Below the pieces are notes generated by a model, which was not told where the DNA came from, ran no database searches, and was given only the letters and a program-made list of their open reading frames with translations. From positions 54,895,446 to 54,959,445 of the forward strand of contig CM019702.1 in assembly GCA_009760885.1 (NCBI GenBank): 64,000 nt of DNA. Reading direction: 5' to 3'. The translations under genes and the position numbers were made by a program. Positions 35,040 to 47,529 of the stretch are shown here, one piece after another; the first letter of the stretch is position 1; the number at the start of each line of letters is the position of its first letter. This DNA comes from Achatina immaculata. Its lineage: Eukaryota > Mollusca > Gastropoda > Stylommatophora > Achatinidae.

Positions 35040-37900
35040 AGCTAACATTACATCAGTATATAGTGTGTTTAAAAGCATCATTCTCTCCTGTAGTTATTGT
35101 GATCGATACCAGTTAGAACGTTGCGCCTGATTTCTGCCAGTAACACGTAATCAGATATCAACTGTTGACTCCCCTTATTACAAACGAGCTGGTAGAATGC
35201 TGTATGGGATGTGGGGGAGTTGAAATGATGATTATGTTGTGGACAAATCGCTTAGTGATTCCCGGGCTTTGTAAATCGCTGGCCGCTTGGAACATTTGTC
35301 CCCAGGTCATTTACCAGGAAGTTAAATAATCCTAAAGATAGTACTTCGAAATTCACATGCCACGAGAACCAGATGTATATCACAAGATTCAATTTACACG
35401 ACCGCGACAATTCAATTCCTGACTAAATCCGCTCTAGCTGTAGACAATTTATCATTTCCCAAAATCATTGTCGCTATATTCTGAAATCTTCTGCCATATA
35501 TTAGTTATGTTTCATATGCGTTACATGATCAGGTGATAAGGTATGCTTTTGCAAAGATGAGTTCTTTAAAAGACTTCGCAGTTGAAATTTATCTCCTAAC
35601 GTCTGCTCTGTTGGTTTAAGATAACACGAGATAAGACAGTGTTCACATTTACATTTCACGATGCTATGTCATGTTGTTTCCTCAAGGCCCAGAGTTTTAA
35701 AAATGAAAGCCGTATCAAATTCTAACCTCGCAAACCACTGACTTTTTCTTTAAGACGTTTCTTTTGTGTAATGAAATTTATATGGCATTAAGATCTGTTT
35801 TCTTTCATCGTGAATTCTATATCATGCTCATGATGTTTCGCTCCTTACCTCTTCAAAAATACACTGTTCACAAGAGTTCATAATTACTACAGTCATGTCT
35901 TACACAGTGAGTAGCTATATGCACGCGACGGTTGGTGAAGCAGTTTGAAGCAGAACTCACAAGTATTACATTTCTGTGATAGGTAACACACTTTCCCTCC
36001 TTTACCAAATTTCCTTCTCTCTGTCCGAACAAAATTTAGCTGAAATAATAATTAGTAAAATGTTGTACGCGTACATGTGTACACGAAGCAGGTGTACAGT
36101 TTTATCGTGATTGTTTATGATTCATAGGATTAGTACTGTCTTTTCAAGACATAGATGTTGTCAAATCATGCAGATCAAGCAATGTATAATGTTCTGAGGA
36201 AATGAAAGGCCTGGACGCGTTATCGTACTTCTTCTAGACTTGGCTTGTCACACTGTCAAATTCTAGGAGTCACCGCGCCATCATAGCTATCGTTCCAGGA
36301 AGTAAGTCTGTGTATAAGCTTCACAATGACTGCTTAGCCCGTATGACATTAGAAAACATATTTGGAAAGTTTTCATCAGTGGAAAATTGAACAACCGTGA
36401 AACACATAATATATTAAGTGAATAAATGTGTATACTCAATAAATTCCAAGATGTATGTTCATGTTTTACAATGTGTAAGTATTAAAAATGGATTTAATCT
36501 ATTCAATAGAACGTGTATTAGCTTATAGGTGTATCTTCACTCTCCTAGCTCATGTATCCGAGACAGCAATGTCAACTCATTTCTCTCACGGTCATCTGCT
36601 GTTCTAAATCTCTGACGACGTTAGCAATATCAGCACGATCTGTCAGTTTCGCCATTATCCATGGTGGCCGGACCAGCCAGACTGTCTGTTCTCTCAATGC
36701 CCCGACACCAGCATGATCTGATGCAAAAGTGAAGGCGGCATTGCCATTTTGACCTCTTCAAGGATTCCAGCCATTGCCTTCACATGGAACCCAATATGAA
36801 AATTTCGGATAAAAGGAATGGCGACTGCAGTCCCCTTTTCCCTCCCCTCTCCCCCTCCCCCCCCACACCTCTAGCGGCTATCATGTTTCTATTGCCTTCC
36901 CCCCACCCCTTTCTCCCACTTGTTCTCCTCCTCTCTCTCCGCTTCTTCGTTATGATTGGCCCTATCGTGAATCTTTTGTCTGTAGGCAACGTGGTGGTTT
37001 TTTTTTCCTCCTTTTTTTCCTCCTCCTTCTTCCACACAAATTTCTGCTTCTCACCCGGAGCAAGACGCTTCAGATAGGTTATACATGTTTGTATTTCGTT
37101 CTGTATGTATCCTCGAATAAGGCTCACGGCGAAATATCGGATGTTGTATGTTTTTCATTTATACATTTCATACTTTCTATTCGTTTTTTTTCCCTCACCT
37201 TGCTCACTTTCCTCCCTCACTTGGTAAAACTGCACCATACACCTCTATCTACCTTATTTATGAAAATTTCTGAACGCACTCAGTGAGTCGTTCAGCAGAC
37301 AGACACAGACGTGTTCCTATGATTCCAGCCAGATAAATGCCCTCGTCACTGCCATGATCTGCATCGTCATAAAGGTCGTCATTGCATTGTCACCGATGGC
37401 GTCCTGTATTGCTCTTCCGCCAGAGCGTGCGATGAATGCCCAGCCGCCCGCCGATGGCGTTCAACAGATTCATCCATCAGATTTACGGCATCTGTGTTGC
37501 TGGAGTTTCCGTTTATGACAGCCTTGACATTCTATGGACAACATCCAGGTTCTGCTCTCTGCAGACCCAGCTGTGTTTTACGATGAAATAAAAAACGTTG
37601 CTGAAGGCAATGAACCATTACGCATGTCACCGCAAGTTGTGAGTAGTAACTTCCATCAGTAAACACTGAGCTGGCAGACTTAGTCATTGTACACTGAGAG
37701 ATGTACTGAGGAGGATATCGCAGCACTTATGGACGTGAACGAAGTGCAATGATGATGATCCAGTCATAATACATATATTTCTTCTCTTAAATTGGCTTAC
37801 GATTAAACTGGTCTTGATTGTCGTTGTATCATTCTTATTTCACCGCCAAACAGCAAATGAAAACACATAAAACACTTTATTATATAAAAGTACGTGCCAT
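35040..37900. other. Intergenic region downstream of receptor C
   Basis: No gene supported. A pyrimidine-rich tract lies at 36830-37060. 37290-37730 is GC-richer with one 64-codon minus ORF I cannot place. Confidence 0.5.
36830..37065. repeat. Pyrimidine-rich low-complexity tract
   Basis: Mostly C and T on the plus strand (cccctctccccctccccccc, ttttttcctcctttttttcc). The ORFs on both strands are by-products of the composition. Confidence 0.7.
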
Positions 37901-38414
37901 TTTTTTATTACAAATTATCAGAGGCTATACTATTAGTATTGACATCCAAAGGAAAGGAAAATATTAGGTAAACGAAAGTATTTTGAAATTTTGTATCCGT
38001 TTAGAAACTCATTTAAATGTTTACGACTGTTAAAATGTTAACATATACCAACCTGTTTCCAAAATGGCGTTATCGGTAGAGTCTTTTTATTTCTACCATG
38101 TTGAAAATATTCGATGCACACAAACAATATATATATACATCCGAAGCCTGTCAACGTGTGTATCGTCGATGAAGAGAGTGGTATTGGAATAAAGGCAAAT
38201 CGATTTTTAAAATTACCAAATATTGGCTAAATACTAACTTTGTGAAACCGAAATGTGCTATACTCCGAGTCTATTTATTGATCGAACTGTTCTTCTTGTA
38301 GTTTTCCTCCTAAATTACACTGAAAATGTCGTCTCTCCAGTTCCAGTTTATACCATGAGATGTCTTTTTAAAAGCGACACAGAAATGTTAAAGTACACAT
38401 TGAAACATGATCTT

Positions 38415-39005
38415 TTAAAATGTCTTGCAGAAGATAGCGTGAAATGATTCTCTGTATTTCTCGCTTATATGATAGTATATAAGAATATTCATAGAAGAAT
38501 TAATAGACTCCAGTAGAAGTCCTGTACTGCCCATGACCATGCTTACAGTTACATGTTTTCCCGTAAAGTAAAAATCTGGTTCAAATGCTACAACCACCAT
38601 TATGATACCAACTGGAACAAAACAGGAAATAAAAAGTGTTGAAATCATCAGGACCATCTTTGCAACTTTCTCATGACGACTAGAAATGTCTTTCTTTGTG
38701 AAGTTTAAAGTTTTTCTATGCCAGTTTGCTCTTTTCCGAAGGCTAATAATAAGAATCAATGTGCAGATAATGATAATAACAAAAGCAATACATGGCAAAA
38801 CAAAATTGTTCACGGTAAATGAAATCTGCTCTACTTTCTCTCGATCTTCAGTAGAAATTATTCCAACAAGAGTCTTATTTAGAAAAGGATAGAATGTCTT
38901 TCCCAACTTGTTAACAGCATACATCGGGGCACCACAAGCCATGGAGATTATGAAGACACATATGACGAGAATAAACACTCTTTTCGAGGTGATGATTCTT
39001 TTCAC
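38415..39005 (-). CDS. Receptor C exon 3 (TM4-TM7, C-terminus)
   Basis: 591 bp from TTTCAG|GTG to TAA. It encodes TM4, a long second extracellular loop (KTFYPFLNKTLVG), TM5, a basic third intracellular loop (KKDISSRHEKVAKMV), TM6 and TM7, then a short tail. It is the only exon 3 lying downstream of both the C and B exon 1-2 cassettes. Confidence 0.87.
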   Translation of the reverse strand: MKRIITSKRVFILVICVFIISMACGAPMYAVNKLGKTFYPFLNKTLVGIISTEDREKVEQISFTVNNFVLPCIAFVIIIICTLILIISLRKRANWHRKTLNFTKKDISSRHEKVAKMVLMISTLFISCFVPVGIIMVVVAFEPDFYFTGKHVTVSMVMGSTGLLLESINSSMNILIYYHISEKYRESFHAIFCKTF

Positions 39006-42000
39006 CTGAAATATAATTAAATCTATATTTAGTCTAACACAGAACATAACTTTAATTTGATTGCATATCAATTATGAACAGTTATGAAGTTATAAATATT
39101 TCATCAGAACTGCCATACTTCCACTGAGATCAAGTCAATACATCTCAGATTCTCTATGTTAACAGTAATTATTATTCTCTATATTAACATCACCAAGTGT
39201 ACAGTAATTTACACCTCATTTTATTTCTCTCATATGAAGATAGGGATTTATCAAGGAACCGAATGTTGTAATGAAACACTTCATTACACGCTTTTTTAAA
39301 AGCCTGCTTGATATGTTGTGTAAACAATGCAATTGTCTGTTGTAAAACAATGAGCCTTATATAACGAGCATTTTTACTTTTTCTTAGAAGAAAAGCTGGA
39401 GGTGAATGTACCTTTATAGTTCTGTCGATCGAACGCTGTTAATTTTCGATCACTGGAGCTCTTACGTTTGACGTACGTAAAAAAAATCATATGTAGTTTG
39501 ATATCATGTGAAGTGTTAGAACAACAACAGCGTGGCATCTGCAATTTCACATCCATTTCTTACCAGAATTAACTATTTTGAAGACAGAACACCTACTGGA
39601 CATATCGTCTTTACACTTTCGTCTTTCAGAACTGTTGTCACGGGATTTACCAAAGTGCTCATGCAGTAGATATGCAGTGGATTAGACTTGTGAATGCAAT
39701 AGGAAACAAAAGAGATAACAAGTGCAGTAATACTGGTTCTAGTAATACAGGCAGATAAAGGTTATGTTACAGTCTTACAAAGCGTTAGAGAGAGAGAGAG
39801 AGAGAGAGAGAAATGAGAAAAGACATAAATAATGAAAATTATACACCATCCAATATTTCGGCGAGCGCTTTCTCAAGGATTACATGCAAAAACCAAACAC
39901 ACCATAAAATAAAAGAAGAAAAATGAAAATGAAAAACTTAGCTTTGAGCATCCCTCGTTGTACACAATACAACAGAATGCCATAGGCAAAATATTTATAG
40001 TATTTATTTTGTGAAATTAGATTTATTTCCTTTACAAGATTTGTCTTCGGTGGCTCATCGCCTCAGTATGCAACGTCATTAGTCTGTCTACATGTGTCTG
40101 GCTTAGAGTGTCGGTTGTCTGTTGTTTATCCGAGAAAGCAGCAAAAAGTCACAGAACGACCAAGCGTTTCATGGCAAAATTGTATCTTAATATATTTAGA
40201 TGATCAGCTCAGGGTCATAACAAATATGTGCGCTTTAGCAATTAAGGGAACATTGATAGAAGCAATAATATATAATAAAAAAGACGTCTTAAGGATTAAA
40301 CATTGCTGTATGATTTCTGAGCTTCAAAGTACTCAATCCGTCGGAAATGATCAACCATCGGAAGAAATGTTGGGTTTCAAGGGGAGAATGGGAACACAGA
40401 ATGACAGAGTCAGAATGTTGGAATATTCACCCACAATGCTCAACGACCACTATCCCAACAGAAGGAGTCTGTCAATTCATGGATCCAAATTGCCCTTTGA
40501 AAGCCTAACATGCCCTCCCCCCCCCCCCCCGCATCGAAAAGAGCACAGCAAGCTCAGTAATGAAAATTAATCCAATGTGCACCACTCGACTCATTAATAT
40601 CATACCTTCTGACTTCTTCATTATTATTGAACACCCCTTCCTCCTTTGAAATTATAGAACGTAATACATTGCAACTACTAAAGGAAATAGATAAAAACGA
40701 AAAACATACTAATATCAACTTAATAAAGTGTAGCTGGTAAAACATCGTTTAAGATTTCTACATATATTTTCCCACATAAACAAAGAAAATGACACAAGAA
40801 GTGCTGATGTATTATGGTTCGCAGGTCCATCCTAATGTTTTTTTTTGTGAGAAATTTGTCTGTGGTTGTAAATACGGACTGATTCTAGAATTTACGTTTC
40901 TCGTTTCCTCTCCTCAACGGTCTTGGTGCTCATTATTCTTTCAGATATGTAGTTTAACTCTGTTACATGTTTTGCTTTTTTTCTAGGTAAATGATAAAAC
41001 TTACTCCGTGTCCTGCTTTCGCCTTTTTACTTCTTTTCGGATAAACGCGTAGTTCACACGAATTTGGTTTGCAGATTTGACCTTTCTTTCTTACATCTAT
41101 CAAGCCCATTTATCTGCATATTTTTCTCTGCTCATGATTTTTAAAATTTCTTGTTCTATGTTAGCTAGTCCAATGATCTTCCACGTTTAGGTTTATAACG
41201 TTATTCTGCCTCGTCATGCTTTACACTTTCTTTTTTCGATACCGTCAGTCTGTTTTATCTTATTTCTTGAACTTTTCAGCCATCTAGAAGAATACGGGAA
41301 ATAAAAGAGATCGAGGATCATACAGAGGAATATCCTTGCTCAATGATGTTTAGAAAATGTATGCACATACAGTGGAAAGCAGAACAAGACATGTTGTAGA
41401 AACAAAACTGAATGAGGCACAATTTGGTTTTAGGAAAGGAAGAAGCTGTACTGATGCAATATTTGCGCTCCTACAAGCGTGTGAAAAGTCATTGAATATG
41501 ACCAGGAACTTAATATCATATCTGTGGATCAAGAAAAAGCTTTTGATAGACTGAACAGAAACAGGCTGTAGGAGGAATATAGGGTACCAGAACACATATT
41601 ACAAAACATAAGGTCATTGTGCGAACATAGTCAAATTATAGTAAGGACAGCACCAGGAAACACGGACTGATGCAGCGTAAGAACGAACATGTTCGACGGA
41701 GCAGAGTATTGTTACTATTATTTATAAACCAACGTGGACTAAAGTCATCAAACCATAACGAAAGTGGTATACCTGTACGTATCAGAACTGAATGAATTAA
41801 TGTATGCAGGCGACCAGCGCATTATAAACAATGACCGGAAAAGATGACAAGATCTTACGAACAATCTTCCTGACACTTGTAAACATTATGATATGAAAAA
41901 TCAACATTACCAAAACAGAGGCCAAGAAAACCAGGAGGAGATCAACAACATTGAACATCTGTGCATCGAATATAACAAAATAACAGAAAAAAAGTTAAAG

Positions 42001-43264
42001 AATCCAAGTATTTTGGAGAATTTTTACAGAAGATGGGATGCTTGACAGAGGAATTGAAATTAGGACACAAAGAGAAAATGCCTTTACATATCAGCTATCC
42101 CCGATGATTTATTACCCTAACATACCACTCAAAATTAAGAGTAGCTGAATAATACTCGTAGCATATTTCTACCAACTGTGCGCTATCAATGCCAGACGTG
42201 GGCACTAACTAAGAAGTAGGAACATAAATATCTACGTGGGGCATGAGATGCCTTAGAAAAGCAGCAAACAATTGGTAGGAACTACACCATGGCTATAATA
42301 TATACAGAAACAAAGACTTAAGAATTTGCGCACTTGATGAGATGACAAATAAACAGCTAACCACGAGGACCTTTAAGCAAAGATCTACAGGTCTGATATC
42401 ACGAGGAAGACCCCAGAAAACAAAGACTGATAGAGTTATAGAAATACTCACAAATTACAGCATGAACACCACTGAGGCCTGTCATACGGCCTAAAGACGC
42501 CGACCGCAGCTCCTTTCAAGAGCTGACGGTACAAGGGAAAGGTTAAAGTACATTTCTAGTACTAACCTGTAAAGGTAATATGATGCACACACATCTCTCC
42601 AAAGTGATTATGGCTGTGATCCAACTGCTCACTCGTGTAAAAGCAAAGTGAGGTAATGAACCCGTTAAATAAACAACACCTAGGACATCAAAAGGCAGGA
42701 TAGCCTTCCTGAACTCTGGCGTGAAACATGTGTCCATCCATATCAGTGTCACAAGAGATCCCAGATCAGAGACTGAGAGACCTAGATTATGAGGGAAGAA
42801 AAACAATTCAGTATTTGGGTTTCCATAAACATGTGTTTCTACAAACAGTGGGTTCATATGAAGATATTAGTATAAGTTCTACTATAAACTATTGAAAGTT
42901 AAATAGGAGGTATTAACTATTCGTTGTGTTTACATACACCAGTGTATTATTTCAAAAAATAATCTGATAAAAGTGTGAGCAATAAAATGTACTGAGAAAT
43001 ACAAATAAGCATTATTATGTCCTTAAAGAGAAATGTTAACCTTTACAAGAGCTCACCCAGTAGACTAACGTTGATGGGTTCTTTGAAGCCTTGTTTGACA
43101 AAGCACATGATGTTGATGATGTTCGTCACAACGCCAAAAGTATTAACCGTTTGACTCAGACTTCCTGCTATAAACCGTGTCAATATCTCTGCCACCTCAT
43201 TCGTTATAAGAGGAATGTCAGAAGAAGATCCTCCCACAGAGGAAACATTTGATGAATCTGTCAT
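38415..43264 (-). CDS. Receptor C: class A GPCR, candidate chemosensory receptor, 3 exons, intact
   Basis: Joining complement 43264-43057, 42781-42567 and 39005-38415 gives 1014 bases and a 337-residue seven-helix receptor. Exon joints are G|GTGAGC to CTAG|GT (phase 1) and CAG|GTTAGT to TTTCAG|GTG (phase 0). Helices lie near residues 27-53, 66-88, 104-131, 152-172, 204-230, 252-283 and 293-320. TM2 carries LSVSD (71-75). TM3 ends in ERC (131-133) where most family members have DRY. TM7 has N314-I-L-I-Y318, an NPxxY variant without the proline. No cysteine sits about 25 residues before ERC, so the usual TM3-ECL2 disulfide appears absent. N6 and N184 are N-glycosylation sequons. Such receptors act in the plasma membrane of sensory cells; a chemosensory role is inferred from resemblance to gastropod candidate chemoreceptors. 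The start is the ATG alignable in all four paralogues. An orphan peptide or amine receptor is the alternative. Confidence 0.85.
39786..39812. repeat. (AG)n microsatellite in intron 2 of receptor C
   Basis: About 13 AG units. No LINE end precedes it. Confidence 0.85.
40507..40520. repeat. Poly-C run in intron 2 of receptor C
   Basis: About 12 C. It lies in non-coding intron that is paralogous to 58300-58680 in receptor A. Confidence 0.75.
41280..42535 (+). mobile_element. LINE family G, RT to 3-prime end, decayed
   Basis: Plus strand: SYRGISLLNDV (41310-41345), EAQFGFRKGRSCTDAIFALLQ (41410-41475), DQEKAFDRLNRNRL (about 41530-41570), LMYAGDQRIINND (about 41800-41835, where YADD has become YAGD), then a degraded C-terminal region. 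Its 3-prime end abuts intron 2 about 30 bases from receptor C exon 2. The last 120 bases recur at 50545-50690 beside receptor B, so it was present before the B/C duplication. Confidence 0.8.
42567..42781 (-). CDS. Receptor C exon 2 (TM2-TM3)
   Basis: 215 bp, bounded by CTAG acceptor and GTTAGT donor. It encodes TM2 (LSVSDLGSLVTLIW), the first extracellular loop (TPEFRKAILPFD) and TM3 ending in TLERC. A LINE tail abuts the intron only about 30 bases beyond the donor. Confidence 0.85.
43057..43264 (-). CDS. Receptor C exon 1 (N-terminus and TM1)
   Basis: 208 bp from ATG to the donor GTGAGC. It encodes a short serine-rich extracellular N-terminus with an N-x-S site, then TM1 with GVVTNIIN and the first intracellular loop KQGFKEPINVSLL. 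Five residues differ from the duplicate exon of receptor B. Confidence 0.85.
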
Positions 43265-45650
43265 TACACACTAAAAATACGTTTTATTAGGTATAGGAAA
43301 CTGTACGAACTGGCCCTTTTGTTCCTGCAAACACCAGTCATTTATATATAAAGTCATAACACCTTTATATTTTACATTTCAAAATTTAAAAAAATATTGC
43401 AGGGGCGTAAAATTAATGAATTAAAGTAGCAGTCATGGTAAAGATACTTGTAAAGAAGAGCATGCGCTTTTTATTCAAAGCCATTGGCGCAAGCGATTTG
43501 ATTTTTTGACTAGCATCTACGTCGGAGCCTACAGTCTGAAGACCATTGGGCTTGATGCTCCATGAGACTAATACGACTGGAGTATGGGGGTTGTTCCGAG
43601 ACGGTTTTGAAGAGTCATGACCTGGTAGAAAGGAGGTGCTTACGGCTGCTGGAATCAGTGTATTTAACCGTCTTCTCAACAGCCTTCACCAGATGGAGAC
43701 TACAGTCCTTCCCTTTGGTACCAATCTGGGCTATTCTAGGGTTGTGTCAGCAGGTACGGGAAGGCGATCAAGTAACTGGGTCCTCGGGCACAGTGTAGGA
43801 AGACAGGCAGCCAGTAGCATGTCCAACCCATGGCTTGGAGCGGATATTACGTGCATCAGGACGGGAAAATGAGTTTAGGCAGCGCCCCGTGTCTCTTTTA
43901 GGTTGTCTTTCACCTTCAGGTCTACTGAGTTTAGGCAGCGCCCCGTGCCTGCTCTAGATTGTCTTTCACCTTCATGTCTACCGAGTTTTGTGGATGACAA
44001 AGAAGTGTCGGACGGAAAGGATATTGCTTGGCTCCTTATTCGCGCAAGGGGAGTGAAGTGTGATACACCTTGCGACGCAGACCACGATTCGAAGGCTAGG
44101 ATGAACTTGTTTATTGACCTTCAACTGTTTTCAGTCTCAGGTAAGTTTTCCTTCTCTTTGCTGTACCCGTGCTATGTTTCTCCCTTCTCCTTACTAGATG
44201 TGGGTCGTCTGAGTTATTTTGTCAGCACTGACCAAAGATAATGGCCCGGTAATTCGAACAGAGTTAGCCAAGCGAGTTGATTTTAAAACAGACGTTGGCG
44301 AAGAACCGATTTCCTCTGCATTGTGCACTTCGAAAGCAATACATACAATGTATGAAGGCGACATTTGATAAAAGAACTGTAAAAGTTGAGATGTGACAAC
44401 AATACTACACGGCTGAAGAACCTTACTACACAAAGCTGCACACTTTCGCAAATGAGGAGATACCATTTCTGTTCTGTACGATGTCGCAAAGAAAAATCAT
44501 TTACCACAAAATATAGATAAATTGGTTTTTAACATTTTTGAAATTACTGATTTCTGTTTTTTTTTCAGTCAGTTACAAAAGCGTGATTCTCGTACTTCTG
44601 TAATGTGGACGCTTGAAAACGAACTTAAGCACTTTGTTTTTAAAAAATCGTATATTTTAAAAACAGAATTATAAAACCAAAAACTGTATGTTAAAATTCG
44701 TCAAGGGACGTCAATGGATACATACGCTTTGAAAGGAATTACTTACATTGTCTCTATGTATATGTTATATACTCTCATTGCTCTGGCAATGTAATATATA
44801 TAGTCATTAAACATTACAATGAAAGAGATATGTATGTCTTTACGACGTGAAAATGTGTACTAGTAAATACTGATATCACTTCTTTTCCGACAGAAAATTC
44901 AACATGAATATCCGTGTATATGTGACTCATAAAGAAACTATGACAAAGCGTAAGTAGCGTGTTGAATTATATTGTGTCGTATGTAAATGGTTACGCAAAA
45001 TTATAAACTGAATTTACAGTGAAATTAAATTTTGAATAAAATAATAAATAGGCATCCGAATAGGTAGATGTTATCAAAGACAGAAAAAAAACGTATATAA
45101 TTTGGTTTAACATATACCTGCTAAAAGTAATTTCCCTTTTGTGACTGAGTGCATCAATAAGCACGAATGCAATACCTTTAATTTTAGTTCTCATATTCAT
45201 TCAGAGAAACAATATAGTGAAACTGTTAAAGAAAATTGTAAATAATAACATCATTATATACATAGATCGGGATTTGAAAGTGTATTTCTTGCTCTTAATA
45301 CGTACGCCATTATAAATGCACATATGATTTAGTATATAATAAATGTTGTAATGCCGACAACGACTCCCATGTAATTAAATATTGTAGAGTCCAGTAAATG
45401 TTTAATGATCTAATTTCAGTGTTCCCCTCTCCGTGTAAGCATACTTGCATACACACATATACAAAAACCAGACATACAATTAAATGTAAGCATATATTCA
45501 TACATGTGGTTTCTTAGCTTCATTTTACTGTTTGAAAATGGAATAAAGGTATTAGCTTATAAAAGCTATATTTTCGCCATTATGCCATTTTATTTTGTTG
45601 GTAAGTTTCCTCTTTTAAAACTACCGGTTGTTCATTATGCTATAATAGAT
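43265..45650. promoter_or_regulatory. Upstream block of receptor C (promoter-bearing, inferred)
   Basis: Non-coding, shared with all other receptor units. A TATA-like tatatataaa lies at about 43343-43352, some 80-90 bases upstream of the ATG. Nearer the ATG, minus strand TTTGCAG|GAACAAAAGG (about 43319-43335) resembles a splice acceptor and is kept in A, B and, more loosely, D. Either would put the 5-prime end of the mRNA within or beyond this block. Confidence 0.4.
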
Positions 45651-45673
45651 TAGACTATGTGGCTTTAATACCG

Positions 45674-45679
<6 letters not shown>

Positions 45680-45747
<68 letters not shown>
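45680..45747. repeat. (CT)n(TA)n microsatellite, expanded in copy C
   Basis: About 16 CT then 17 TA units. The duplicate at 53750-53780 has only about 8 CT and 8 TA, so lengths diverged after the duplication. Confidence 0.9.
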
Positions 45748-45748
<1 letters not shown>

Positions 45749-45789
45749 GGTCCATGTCAATCAAGAGATGGTTTGTCATTGATGTCTGC

Positions 45790-46030
45790 AACCATCTATT
45801 TTAGCTCTTTCAATAAGGCGTGTTTGGACCGTGCTCGGTGCCACTTTAATAGTCCGTCAAGTACCTTGTTTCTTTGTCTTCCTCTGTTCCTTTTCCCGTA
45901 CATTTTTCCTGTGGTCACTAAGTGTTCCAGTTTTCCTCTTCTTAAAACATATCCTACAAATCTGGACTGTTGTGTTCCGAATGTTGCCATAACTTCTCTC
46001 TTATGCATATTGAAAACCACACAGTATGTG
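45790..46030 (-). mobile_element. LINE family D C-terminal fragment, copy in block C
   Basis: Minus strand SRFVGYVLRRGKLEHLVTTGK and YGKRNRGRQRNKVLDGL, as in the LINE at 22250. Confidence 0.7.
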
Positions 46031-46374
46031 ATTTAAATTTGTTTTCAAAATAAGTGAATGGTATCATAATAAATAAAAGTGTATCAAAACTATATGTTCT
46101 ATGCTCTTATGGTTATAGTTATACAGAGATAGTCCCCGTCGTGTTTGCCTCGCGAGACAGGAAAAAAAAAGAATTTGCCCCATAATAGCTTTCTAAAATG
46201 GTTTATGAGTCTCGGAAACACGATTGCCAGCCTGCTAAGATGGGCTTTGATTTTCATAACAGGGATTTAATTGATTAACATTTAATATCTGGTTATTTAC
46301 AAGTAATATTTATCTTAGCTTATATTGTATGTTGTGCTTCACGTTTTAATCCCTGTTCTAGTGATCATCCAGTA

Positions 46375-46542
46375 CAGTGGTTCCTAACCTGGGGGTACGG
46401 GCCAGGACGTTTAGGATTACACGAGAAGTTGTAAAATGACGAAAAACAGACAAAAACGTTGTCAGATTAATTTAGTGTTCAATATTTTTAATGTGAAAGA
46501 GCCACAGTTTATGGAAACAGGCTGTCAATGGGTACTTACGCT
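46375..46542. mobile_element. hAT-like transposon end (copy C)
   Basis: Starts CAGTGGTTCCTAACCTGGGG then gtacgggcc, a pattern typical of hAT-superfamily termini. A possible opposite end, CAGTGATTACC on the minus strand at 47233, is only weakly similar and no 8-bp target duplication was found. Confidence 0.4.
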
Positions 46543-47270
46543 GAAGAATGTTGGGAACTGCTGCTGGATCTAGTAGTTTGGTTTTTAGAGGCAAGAAAGA
46601 AAAGAAACTATTTATCATGGATTTATTAAGGAAACATGCAATGCTGATATGAAAACCAACACTATGCATATTAAGAATGTTTTAAATTCATGAAGGATAA
46701 ACATGTGATGCAGGATCAAATCATGTTTATTATTCACTTAATTACATAATGAATGTATACATGAAAATTGACAAATCACTGGCATTTTAATGATGAAAAA
46801 GGTAAAGAAAATTAACTTTAAAAAATGAATTTCACAGAGTGATAACAAACATAAATTTTAACAACTCTTCCCTGACATGAAATTCACCAAATTTAACCTC
46901 AAATTTGTGATACTGAGGAAGTATACAAACTTTCACGTCCTTGAATGTAAAACATTTCTTTTCACATCCCACTAAAAATGAGCACTGTGTATTAAAAGCA
47001 TATTCCCCCAACCATGTTATCTCAATGATTACCAAATATTTACCTCCTTTCATTGAACCAACGAATGCCAACATTTTAACTCACTATACAATAAACAAGG
47101 CAAGAAAATTTATGTTTCACACTCCAAGATTTTAAGGACACGTTATATCATTTAGAACGCAGCCTTAATTTCGACAACAGCTCAATCTCTGGTTACAGTT
47201 GTGGGCATTTCTCACATCTATTGGTAATCACTGCACTAAATGGTTTAGAGAATAAAAAAATACTGAATAT
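46543..47270. other. Spacer, partly shared with the end of the receptor A block
   Basis: 46665-46735 (actatgcatattaagaatg onward) matches 63940-64000. Otherwise no gene or repeat identified. Confidence 0.5.
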
Positions 47271-47296
47271 TTTTGCCTACATTGTACACTCACAGT

Positions 47297-47527
47297 TTTT
47301 CTTCTTCTTCTTTCTTTCTTTCTTTCTTTCTTTCCTTTTTCTTTCTTTCTTTTTTCTTTCCTTCTTTCTTTCTATCGTTTGATCTTTTCTTCTTCTTATT
47401 CTTCTTTCTTCGTCTTTCTTCTTTCTTTTTCTTCCTCTTTCTTCTTATTCTTTCTTCTTCTTTTTTTTCTTCTTCTTCTTTCTTCTTCTTCTTTTTTCTT
47501 CTTCTTCTTTCTTCCTCTTCTCTTTCA
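47297..47527. repeat. 230-bp uninterrupted-type polypyrimidine (CTT/CTTT)n tract
   Basis: Almost pure C/T on the plus strand with only a few purines. ORFs on either strand (poly-Phe/Ser, poly-Lys/Glu) are artefacts. Confidence 0.95.
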
Positions 47528-47529
47528 TT

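Larger units (their letters stand above)
42412..46542. repeat. Segmental duplication, copy C
   Basis: Direct duplicate of 50536-54584: LINE G end, exons 2 and 1, upstream block, CT/TA microsatellite, LINE D fragment and hAT-like end, in the same order and almost identical throughout. Confidence 0.9.

Noticed and set aside
36780..37127. Overlapping ORFs on both strands
   Set aside because: Composition artefact of a pyrimidine-rich tract.
37532..37726. VFTDGS as an RNase H motif
   Set aside because: Only the short motif fits; no downstream RNase H residues could be aligned.
40094..40570. 158-codon plus ORF
   Set aside because: The paralogous intron of receptor A (58300-58690) is alignable but not open in that frame, so it is intron sequence.
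46375..47233. Complete hAT element between the two CAGTG ends
   Set aside because: The right end is weakly similar, no 8-bp duplication was found, and the interior matches receptor A flank; only the left end is called.
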